Assembly (NCBI GenBank): GCA_963715455.1
Contig: OY970245.1
Coordinates: 248,001 to 312,000, forward strand
From: VRUE01 sp963715455
GTDB lineage: Bacteria > Actinomycetota > Thermoleophilia > Solirubrobacterales > 70-9
Length of the DNA: 64,000 bases
Direction: 5' to 3'
Numbering within the stretch: position 1 is the stretch's first letter; each line of letters opens with the position of its first letter. The position numbers and the translations under genes are program-made. The notes under the pieces are model-generated. The model was given only the letters and a program-made list of their open reading frames with translations, was not told the origin of the DNA and did not search any database. Positions 56,943 to 64,000 of the stretch are shown in pieces.

Positions 56943-57731
56943 GCGCGGATCCTCGGGGTCCTTGGGCTCCAGCTCATCGGCGGCTTTGTCGCCTGGGGTG
57001 GGCCAGGGGATGGCTTCGCCACTCTCCCAGGCGGGGGGTTTGCCGCCGGGGACTCGGCCGAGCAGCAGGATGCCGAGGTAGATGAACCAGAGCAGGGCGA
57101 ACTGGAAGAAGAGGATCGAGACGGCGCCGAGGGCCATGCCCAGCGAACCCCAGAAGCGGGTCAAGAGGCCAACCCGCATCGCGTGCAGGCAGGTGTAGAA
57201 CATGGCGATCACGAAGCCGAGCTGGCCACCGATGCCAAAGACAGCAGCCAGGGGGCGCAGCGGTGCTTCGGCGATCAGGTCACCGGCGATCTCATCAGCC
57301 CGGTCGCTGTTCAGCTCCACCCCTTTGGCCATCAGCCGGGGAACTTCGTCAGCGACGAACTCCGAAGCGGCGTGCAGGTTGGAGAGCCCGCTGAAGATCG
57401 CCAGCCCGGCGAGAAAGAGCGGCGCGGCGACGACCAGGCCGACGAGCTGCCCACGCATCGTCTCGCTGCGCGCATTGGCGGCACGGAAGAGGTAATAGAG
57501 CGGCGCGGCGAGCAGGCCGACGCCGATCGCCTGCAGGATGCTGGAGATGAGCTGGGCGCTGCGGTGCTGATCGACGTTGCGCAGCAGTTCGGAGTCGCCG
57601 CTGCTGCCGCCGAGCTGGCTGGCGACGATGATCGCGGCGAGCACGAAGCCGATCGCGGCGAGCGTCGCCAGCGCCGTGGGCAGGGCCCAGCGCTGCTCCC
57701 AAGCAACCACCTCGGCGCGACTCGGGCTCAT
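56934..57731 (-). CDS. uncharacterised membrane protein, about five helices
   Basis: 265 residues; helices at about 18-40, 60-85, 95-115, 165-190, 200-235, and an acidic, Pro-rich cytosolic tail ending DPEDPRST. The family is not one I can name; it resembles actinobacterial DUF4386-like proteins in style only. Overlaps the convergent ThyX-like gene by nine bases and is preceded three bases away by the CBS gene on the same strand. Confidence 0.65.
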   Translation of the reverse strand: MSPSRAEVVAWEQRWALPTALATLAAIGFVLAAIIVASQLGGSSGDSELLRNVDQHRSAQLISSILQAIGVGLLAAPLYYLFRAANARSETMRGQLVGLVVAAPLFLAGLAIFSGLSNLHAASEFVADEVPRLMAKGVELNSDRADEIAGDLIAEAPLRPLAAVFGIGGQLGFVIAMFYTCLHAMRVGLLTRFWGSLGMALGAVSILFFQFALLWFIYLGILLLGRVPGGKPPAWESGEAIPWPTPGDKAADELEPKDPEDPRST

Positions 57732-57734
57732 GCC

Positions 57735-58181
57735 TCAGCCACGCTCGCGGAAGTAGAACTGGGGCAGGGCACCTTCGATCACCTCGGCGGTCATCTTCTG
57801 TGCCACCTCGAGGTTGCCGGTGCGCACGGCGATGTCGTCCAGCGTGACGATGCCGGCGAGCCTATCCGCATCGACGACGGGAAGGCGGCGCACCCGGTGC
57901 TGGACCATCAGCGCTGCCGCCTCGTCGAGCTCCATTCCAGGCTGGCCGCAGATCAACGGCCGCGAGGCGAGCTCGCCAACCGCCACCCCCGGGTCGGTGC
58001 CAGCAGCGAGGACGCGCAAGGCGAGATCGCGATCGGTGACCATCGCCTGCGGCGCACCCTCGGAGTCGACGATCACCACCGATCCGACACGGTGCTCGCG
58101 CATTAGCTGGGCTACCGAGAGGGCGCTCGCCCCAGGGAGAGCGGTAACGACACCAGCAGTCATGATCTCCCGCAGCTGCAC
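57735..58181 (-). CDS. CBS-domain pair protein
   Basis: 148 residues from the GTG at 58181 (VQLREIMTAGVVTALP); longer in-frame starts would run into the divergent gene. Two CBS motifs: SVAQLMREHRVGSVVIVDS...VTDRD and DEAAALMVQHRVRRLPVVD...IVTLDDI. CBS pairs sense adenine nucleotides. Next to it is a membrane protein on the same strand that it may control. Confidence 0.88.
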   Translation of the reverse strand: MQLREIMTAGVVTALPGASALSVAQLMREHRVGSVVIVDSEGAPQAMVTDRDLALRVLAAGTDPGVAVGELASRPLICGQPGMELDEAAALMVQHRVRRLPVVDADRLAGIVTLDDIAVRTGNLEVAQKMTAEVIEGALPQFYFRERG

Positions 58182-58201
58182 TGCACGTACGCTACTGGTC
58201 G

Positions 58202-58852
58202 ATGAACAGTCAGCAAGTGACCTCAAGCGGCCGCCGGAGAGTGCCTGTCGTGCCGCTCGAGGCAGGTGGCGGTCCGGGCAATCCACCCTGCCCGGCGTGC
58301 GGCGAGCCACTCTTCGGCTGGATCGACCTGCGGCCCGGCCTCGCCGGGCCGGTGAGCCGCTGCGAGAGCTGCGGCCTCGGAGTGGTCGGCGAGCCAGGCG
58401 GCGCGGTCGAGGCGCTTATGGCGCTCGATCGCTGTGCCGATGGCGAGATGCTGCAAATCGCCAACCGGTCCAGCTTCTCCGCCTGGATCGGCGGCGCCGG
58501 CTGGGCCGGGCTGACGCCGGGCAGCCACTACCTCTTCACCGCCGAGTCAGTGCGCCGCCTGATCGCCAACCGCGACCAGGTGGTCAGCCAGGCCCACTGG
58601 TCACCCGGCCGCGGCATCGCCACGATGTGGCAGACGGTCCTCAACGGGTTCACCTTCGGGCGCAACGTCGCTCTGGGTGCCTTCCGAAGAGCCGTCCCCG
58701 TTCCGGCCGAGCGCCCTTGGCAGCGGCGCCTCGACGCGCTGATCAGCGTGGTCGTCGCCTTGCCGGCGCTGCTAGTGGCGCTGCCGCTGGAGCTGCTGGC
58801 GGCCGCGGCAGGGCAGGGCAGCGCTCTCTCCCTGCGCTTCGAGCTGCTCTAG
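58202..58852 (+). CDS. zinc-ribbon protein with C-terminal membrane helix
   Basis: 216 residues. CPACGEPLFGW and CESCGLG form one zinc ribbon (about 30-60), followed by an Ala/Trp-rich globular part (SSFSAWIGGAGWAGLTPGSH, NRDQVVSQAHWSPGRGIATM) and a hydrophobic C-terminus (ISVVVALPALLVALPLELLA). I cannot assign a family. The middle faintly recalls the tail of zinc-ribbon methyltransferases, without the SAM site. Divergent from the CBS gene. Confidence 0.6.
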   Translation: MNSQQVTSSGRRRVPVVPLEAGGGPGNPPCPACGEPLFGWIDLRPGLAGPVSRCESCGLGVVGEPGGAVEALMALDRCADGEMLQIANRSSFSAWIGGAGWAGLTPGSHYLFTAESVRRLIANRDQVVSQAHWSPGRGIATMWQTVLNGFTFGRNVALGAFRRAVPVPAERPWQRRLDALISVVVALPALLVALPLELLAAAAGQGSALSLRFELL

Positions 58853-59118
58853 CTGAGGCCCTCGCGGGCCTCACGAACCAGAGTGACCGCCTCGGGGAAG
58901 AGCACGCGGATCGCGTCGCGCACCTGCATCGCTTGCTCGTCGGGACCGCCGGAGAGCTCCAGGCGACCGATCGAGGCGACGGTCATCTCGACCGCCAGCT
59001 TGATCGCGTTGTCGGCCCAAGCGACCCGCTGGGAGGACTGCATCTGCTCGGAGAGCTCCTCCATGCGGGCGCGGAACTCGTCGGGGTCACCGAAGAGGTT
59101 GAAGGGGCTGCCCTCCAT
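58849..59118 (-). CDS. small uncharacterised soluble protein
   Basis: About 89 residues (MEGSPFNLFGDPDEFRARME); an ATG nine bases earlier is also possible. Mostly helical, acidic, no membrane segment. A conserved-looking start (NLFGDPDEF) but not a family I know. The stop overlaps the convergent zinc-ribbon gene by four bases. Confidence 0.55.
   Translation of the reverse strand: MEGSPFNLFGDPDEFRARMEELSEQMQSSQRVAWADNAIKLAVEMTVASIGRLELSGGPDEQAMQVRDAIRVLFPEAVTLVREAREGLS
58854..58873. terminator. hairpin at a convergent gene junction
   Basis: TGAGGCCC-TCGC-GGGCCTCA, 8-bp perfect stem with tetraloop, one base past the stop of the zinc-ribbon gene and inside the last codons of the convergent gene. 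Compact GC hairpin without a U-tract; possible two-way terminator. Confidence 0.45.
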
Positions 59119-59207
59119 GCGGCACATGTAAGCAGAAGGGAGTTGCGGGGCGAAACCGCGAGGTTCTGCGCGCCTCCTGTGCGTCCGCCCCTCCTAGCGT
59201 CGCCTAC

Positions 59208-59867
59208 ATGCGAGGCGAACGGGAGACGGAGCGCGGCTCGGCTAGCGTCGAGCAGGCCGGGCTGGTAGCCCTGATCGCCCTGCTCCTGCTGGCCGCCATC
59301 GCCGCAGTCGCAGCTGGCGGTGAGATCGACACCGGCCGCGAGCTCGCCGGGACGATCTCCAAGCGAATCGCCTGCGCTCCCCATCTTCCGGACGCCTGCC
59401 GCCACCACCCGCTGGTGCCCGCCTACGGCTGGCCGCTAGCCCGCCTAGCGCGCGTCCTGGCACCGGCGCCCGAGGCGCTGCGGGGACCCTCCGGCCTGCC
59501 GCTCGCGCCGGTCGACTTCCGCCGCTGCCGGCGCGAGAGCTGCGCCGTTGCCGCGGGTCCCCACCTGACCGCTTCCGGGCGACGCACAACGGCCTTCACC
59601 TCGCTCCGCGACCGCCGCAGCTCGCTGGGCTGGGTCGAGCTCACCTACTGGCTCTACCGCCCTAGCCTGGGCTGGGAGTCGATCGTGCGGCGCGTCCGCC
59701 GTGCCCAGGTCGAAGCCGCCAGCGGTGTCCGCGTCCTGCTCCACGACGACCCTGCTCTGGTCCCGCTGGAGACCCTGCCCGGCCGCAACCACTACGAGTT
59801 TCCCGCCGGCGAACGCCCAGCCTGGCAGTGGAGCCTCGACGGCCGCTATCCCGGCTGGTCGAGTTGA
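59208..59867 (+). CDS. prepilin-like/TadE-like exported protein
   Basis: 219 residues. The N-terminus RGSASVEQAGLVALIALLLL has the layout of a type IV-like (TadE/class III) signal: basic leader, Ser-Val-Glu at +1 to +5, then a hydrophobic helix of about 20 residues. The outer part is Arg/Pro/Trp-rich with two pairs of Cys (CAPHLPDAC, CRRESC). No other pilus genes lie here. A peripheral pilin or single exported protein is the best guess. Confidence 0.55.
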   Translation: MRGERETERGSASVEQAGLVALIALLLLAAIAAVAAGGEIDTGRELAGTISKRIACAPHLPDACRHHPLVPAYGWPLARLARVLAPAPEALRGPSGLPLAPVDFRRCRRESCAVAAGPHLTASGRRTTAFTSLRDRRSSLGWVELTYWLYRPSLGWESIVRRVRRAQVEAASGVRVLLHDDPALVPLETLPGRNHYEFPAGERPAWQWSLDGRYPGWSS

Positions 59868-59930
59868 TTCCGCACCATCAACGGCCTCACAAGTTGAAGA
59901 GCACAAGGATTGCCTCCACGGGACGGATGC

Positions 59931-60923
59931 CTAGGAGCGGGCGGCGGAAGGCGCCGCTTTTTCGGCCTCGGCATCGTCCTGGGCCTGTTTGATCAGACCG
60001 CGCCAATCGGTGGTGCGAAAGACGAGCAGGATCGCGGCAAAGCCGAGCAGGACCGACCAGGCCGCCATCGCGATCTGGGTGCCGACCGAGAAGGAGAGCA
60101 CGGCGGCGCGCGAGGGGCCGTGCAGGGTTGCCACAAGCAGCGCCTGCTGGGCGCCGGCGCCTCCCGGCGTGAAGGGCACGATGTTGGCGATCGCCTGGAC
60201 GCTCATCACCAGCAGCACGTTGCCGAACGAGCCGCCGATGCCGAAGGCCTCGAGGAAGAACCAGAAGGCGGCGAAACGGCAGACCCAGCCCAACCCCTGC
60301 CAGGCGGCGACCTCCCGCAGGTAGCGGCGCGGCTCGGTGAGGATGACGAGGCCCTGCCTGACCCGCGCCCAGAAGCGGCGCACGCGGTGGGCGAGCAGGT
60401 AGATGCCGATCGCGATCGCCAGCAGCAGCACGCCGATGACGATCAGCAGCGTGCGCGGGTGTTCGGCCCAGAAGGCGATCTCGAAGGCGGGCAGGTGGGG
60501 CAGCTGGGGCGGCTCGGGCAAGAGGCCCTGGGTGATCGCGTAGAGCAGGACGAGAACCCCGATCGTCGTGTCGAAGACGGTCTGCACGAGGAAGGACGAG
60601 GTGACCGCGGGATAGGAGGACTGCGGGATCTGGCGCTTGACGAGGAAGACCTTGGTGACGTCGCCGGCGTGGGCGGGGACGATCGCGTTGATCCCCGCCC
60701 CGGCCAGGTAGGCGGCGCTCAGCTGCAGGTAGGAGATCGGCGTGCCGGGATAGGCGGCGCGCAGCACGTTGCGCCAGGCCCAGGCACGGCAGAGCTGCAT
60801 CGCCAGCAGGAAGCCGAGCCCGATCGCCAGCGAGGTCCACTCGATGTCGGAGAGATGGCGGAAGAAGGCCGTCGTCGCGTCGAAGAAGGAGTCGAAGCTG
60901 GAAGCAAGATCGGCGAGTGGCAT
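59931..60923 (-). CDS. flippase-like membrane protein (LPG-synthase transmembrane/YbhN family)
   Basis: 330 residues, about seven to eight helices. Typical family pieces are CRAWAWRNVLRAAYP near the start, GAGINAIVPAHAGDVTKVFL (about 75-95), and NIVPFTPGGAGAQQALLVAT (about 240). Homologues such as the N-domain of MprF and AglD-type proteins move or handle lipid-linked compounds. Divergent from the sulfotransferase gene, 21 bases between starts. Confidence 0.82.
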   Translation of the reverse strand: MPLADLASSFDSFFDATTAFFRHLSDIEWTSLAIGLGFLLAMQLCRAWAWRNVLRAAYPGTPISYLQLSAAYLAGAGINAIVPAHAGDVTKVFLVKRQIPQSSYPAVTSSFLVQTVFDTTIGVLVLLYAITQGLLPEPPQLPHLPAFEIAFWAEHPRTLLIVIGVLLLAIAIGIYLLAHRVRRFWARVRQGLVILTEPRRYLREVAAWQGLGWVCRFAAFWFFLEAFGIGGSFGNVLLVMSVQAIANIVPFTPGGAGAQQALLVATLHGPSRAAVLSFSVGTQIAMAAWSVLLGFAAILLVFRTTDWRGLIKQAQDDAEAEKAAPSAARS

Positions 60924-60944
60924 CGCAGCTACACTAGCCCGCTC

Positions 60945-61934
60945 GTGTCAGAGGCCGAGACCCAGACCCCGGCACCGCAGGCCCCCCGCGATCCCGCCGA
61001 CGAAGCGATGTGCGCGCGAGCGCGCGAGCGCTACACGGCCGATCGCAGGAGCCGTTTCCGGCGTCGGCGCAAGCGCCACGCGGCGCTGCCCAACCTGATC
61101 ATCATCGGTGGTCTCAAGTGCGGCACGACGAGCATCCACCACTACCTCGGCCTGCACCCCGAAATCCAGATGTCGAAGCCGAAGGAGCTCAACTTCTTCG
61201 CCGCCGAGCTCAACTGGGACCTCGGGCTCGACTGGTACGCGAGCCGCTTCGACGACCGCTTCAAGGTGCGCGGCGAGTCCTCCCCGCACTACACCAACCT
61301 GCCCCGCTTCGAGGGCGTGCCGGCACGCATCCGGGAGCACTGTCCCGACGCCCGCCTGCTCTACATGGTGCGCGACCCGATCAAGCGCATCCTCTCCCAC
61401 TGGGTGCACGCGACCGGCGCCGGCTATGAGACCGGTGAGCTGGCCGAGGTGCTCGGCGAGCCCGACTCCTCCTACATGAACCGCTCCAAGTACTGGCTGC
61501 AGCTGCAGCCCTACCTGGAGCTCTTCGACCGCGAGCAGATCGAGATCATCACCCAGGAGGAGCTGCAGTCAGAACGCGAGGAGACGATGCGCAAGGCCTT
61601 CGCCTTCGCCGGCGTCGACGAGACCTTCACCTCCGAGCAGTTCGACCGCGAGTGGGAGAAGTCGAGCGCCAAGCAGGGCGACAAATACCAGTTCATGGAG
61701 AAGCTGATCAAGCTGCCGGGCTTCCGCTCCTTCGATCGCAACTTCGACCGCCTGCCCGAGTCGATGCGCTGGATCGTCGAGAAGGTCGTCCACGACCCGG
61801 AGAAACCGCCCGCGCCCAAGCCGAAGCTGCCCGACGACCTTTTCGAGACGATCCGCGAGCGCTTTGCCGAAGACGTCGCCGAGCTGCAGAAGTTCGCCGG
61901 TCGCGAGTTCGCCGGCTGGCACGACTACAGCTGA
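60945..61934 (+). CDS. sulfotransferase (PAPS-dependent, NDST/heparan-type fold)
   Basis: 329 residues from the GTG at 60945. The PAPS 5'-phosphosulfate loop is IIIGGLKCGTTSIHHYL (about 48-64), the 3'-phosphate site RDPIKRILSHWVH (about 145-157), with KELNFFAAE typical of the bacterial sulfotransferase-1 group. Transfers sulfate to a hydroxyl or amino group of a lipid or sugar. Next to a lipid-handling membrane protein, so a membrane-lipid or envelope glycan target is plausible. Confidence 0.88.
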   Translation: MSEAETQTPAPQAPRDPADEAMCARARERYTADRRSRFRRRRKRHAALPNLIIIGGLKCGTTSIHHYLGLHPEIQMSKPKELNFFAAELNWDLGLDWYASRFDDRFKVRGESSPHYTNLPRFEGVPARIREHCPDARLLYMVRDPIKRILSHWVHATGAGYETGELAEVLGEPDSSYMNRSKYWLQLQPYLELFDREQIEIITQEELQSEREETMRKAFAFAGVDETFTSEQFDREWEKSSAKQGDKYQFMEKLIKLPGFRSFDRNFDRLPESMRWIVEKVVHDPEKPPAPKPKLPDDLFETIRERFAEDVAELQKFAGREFAGWHDYS

Positions 61935-61949
61935 GTAGGCTCAGGCGCG

Positions 61950-62513
61950 ATGCGGCGCCTCCTGCCGGACCCCGGCCCGACGAGCATTGAGCAACAGCTC
62001 GACTCCTACCGACCCTGGGAGGGAGTGCGCGAGGAGCGACCCTTTGTGGCGATGAACTTCGCCGCCACGGTCGACGGGGGGGCGACGATCGGCGGGGTCT
62101 CGGGACTGATCGGGTCGGATGCCGACACCGAGATGCTGGTCGGCCTGCGGACGCGCTTCGACGCGGTGATGATCGGCGCCGGGACGATGCGCGCCGAGCG
62201 CTACAGCGGCCTCGAGAAACGGCTGGTCGTGGTCGAAAGCGGGCCCGAGGGCCGTGCCGACCTACCGGCGCTGCTGTCCTCCCTGCGCAGCGAAGGGGTG
62301 CGGGCACTGCTCTGCGAGGGTGGGCCGACCCTGCACGCGGCGCTGCAAGCGGCCGGGGTCGTCGACGAGCTCTTCCTGACGATCGCCCCCAAGCTGATCG
62401 GCGGTAGGGCACCGCGCATCCTCAACGGCGAGCTGCCGGGAACGCTGGAGCTGGAGCTTGCCTGGCTGCTCGAGCAGGACGGCGAGCTCTTCGCTCGCTA
62501 CGGCCGACGCTGA
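61950..62513 (+). CDS. RibD C-domain/dihydrofolate reductase-like protein, short form
   Basis: 187 residues. FVAMNFAATVDGGATIGG, RFDAVMIGAGTMRAERY and ALLCEGGPTLHAALQAAGVV are the three signatures of the RibD C-terminal reductase family. Between AERY and the LCEGG block the usual 50-60 extra residues are missing, so the protein is shorter than most relatives (about 230). NADPH site appears kept. It may reduce a pyrimidine or other small carbonyl compound. The stop lies in the next stem-loop. Confidence 0.78.
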   Translation: MRRLLPDPGPTSIEQQLDSYRPWEGVREERPFVAMNFAATVDGGATIGGVSGLIGSDADTEMLVGLRTRFDAVMIGAGTMRAERYSGLEKRLVVVESGPEGRADLPALLSSLRSEGVRALLCEGGPTLHAALQAAGVVDELFLTIAPKLIGGRAPRILNGELPGTLELELAWLLEQDGELFARYGRR

Positions 62514-62559
62514 CTTCGTGTTTCTGGCTCCGTATGCACCCGAAAGGGCGAAGTCAGCG
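62508..62559. repeat. stem-loop element (CGCTGACTTCG-stem type)
   Basis: Perfect 11-bp stem CGCTGACTTCG / CGAAGTCAGCG, identical to that at 53887; loop TGTTTCTGGCTCCGTATG and CACCCGAAAGGG. Overlaps the stop of the reductase gene and lies 52 bases before the acyl-CoA dehydrogenase. Confidence 0.88.
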
Positions 62560-62610
62560 GGTGGACCGCTAGCGTTCCCGAACCCAGCCCCGAGGAGAGG
62601 AACCCAGTAG

Positions 62611-63873
<1,263 letters not shown>

Positions 63874-63875
63874 GT

Positions 63876-63911
63876 AGGTATGTGCATATATACCTGCTAA
63901 GGTATGTGCAT
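63876..63911. promoter_or_regulatory. operator/promoter of the edge antitoxin gene
   Basis: Inverted repeat AGGTAT-8-ATACCT (63876-63895) and a 12-base direct repeat AGGTATGTGCAT at 63876-63887 and 63900-63911. The second copy ends over the ATG. Locally A/T-rich, unlike the rest of the window. It fits a self-repressed ribbon-helix-helix antitoxin. Confidence 0.6.
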
Positions 63912-64000
63912 GTTGAATCGACGGCTACAAGTACTGGTCGACGATGAGCGATATCTGCTCCTAGCTCGCGAATCCGAGCGAGTCGGCGCCCCTATCGGCG
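63910..64000 (+). CDS. VapB-like ribbon-helix-helix antitoxin, N-terminal part
   Basis: Cut by the right edge; 30 residues seen from ATG 63910: MLNRRLQVLVDDERYLLLAR then ESERVGAPIG. This is the start of the common actinobacterial antitoxin that pairs with a PIN-domain ribonuclease. The toxin gene would lie just beyond the window. Codon use (TTG, CTA, CGA, AAT) is less GC-rich than in neighbours, suggesting a mobile origin. Confidence 0.65.
   Translation, partial: MLNRRLQVLVDDERYLLLARESERVGAPIG

Noticed and set aside
59868..59930. Small RNA or gene in the gap before the flippase-like gene
   Set aside because: 63 bp with no promoter, hairpin or open frame that stands out.

Overview
The window is high-GC, gene-dense DNA that looks like an actinobacterial chromosome of the class Thermoleophilia (Solirubrobacterales-like). 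Support for this comes from the strong G/C third-position bias, the frequent GTG/TTG starts, the 14-subunit nuo operon, B12-dependent ribonucleotide reductase, a ThyX-like protein, and several small proteins with no close match to well-known families. Taxonomy is inferred from style and content; no 16S rRNA is present. There is one tRNA (Thr-CGT) and no CRISPR array, insertion sequence, prophage or rRNA.

Layout. 0-5.2 kb: end of an E1/ThiF-like gene, a small coiled-coil membrane protein, tRNA-Thr, a Vps62-like membrane protein and an OmpR/HisK two-component pair. 5.2-12.4 kb: GT2 glycosyltransferase plus DUF2304 protein, a topA-tmk-holB run on the minus strand (replication/DNA metabolism; the topoisomerase is archaeal-type), a sugar-nucleotide epimerase and a siroheme-synthesis dehydrogenase. 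12.4-21.7 kb: MarR regulator divergent from YceI and FMN-reductase genes, a hemolysin III-like protein, nrdJ, tandem duplicated cytochromes P450 and an HSL-type esterase. 21.7-31.2 kb: MacB-like ABC exporter, HAD phosphatase, MFS transporter, thioesterase, msrB, NarL-type regulator, serS, cytochrome c and flavin reductase. 31.2-36 kb is the most accessory part: MazEF-like toxin-antitoxin, a shortened VOC protein, a membrane-anchored P-loop NTPase with about 16 TPR/Sel1-like repeats that is frameshifted, and small membrane proteins. 36.2-51.1 kb: complete nuoA-N for respiratory complex I, almost every gene overlapping the next. 51.1-64 kb: acyl-CoA ligase, AEC permease, nitrilase, VOC protein, tandem-domain ThyX-like protein, CBS protein, prepilin-like protein, LPG-synthase-type membrane protein, sulfotransferase, RibD/DHFR-type reductase, acyl-CoA dehydrogenase, and the start of an antitoxin gene cut by the window edge.

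The most unusual signal is not a gene. At least 19 long stem-loops, many with perfect stems of 10-26 bp, lie across the window, about one every 3.4 kb. They occur between convergent, divergent and co-directional genes and also inside the coding sequences of holB, nuoG, nuoJ and nuoM. Stem sequences differ from copy to copy while loop motifs recur. One type has a loop core ACACTCAGC followed by GCG(C)GT. Another has a loop centred on CATATGG or similar. Some stem types recur at distant places. In the nuo operon the only two intergenic gaps are each filled by one element. They look like a previously unnamed family of dispersed palindromic elements, comparable in behaviour to the Rickettsia palindromic elements that invade coding sequence.
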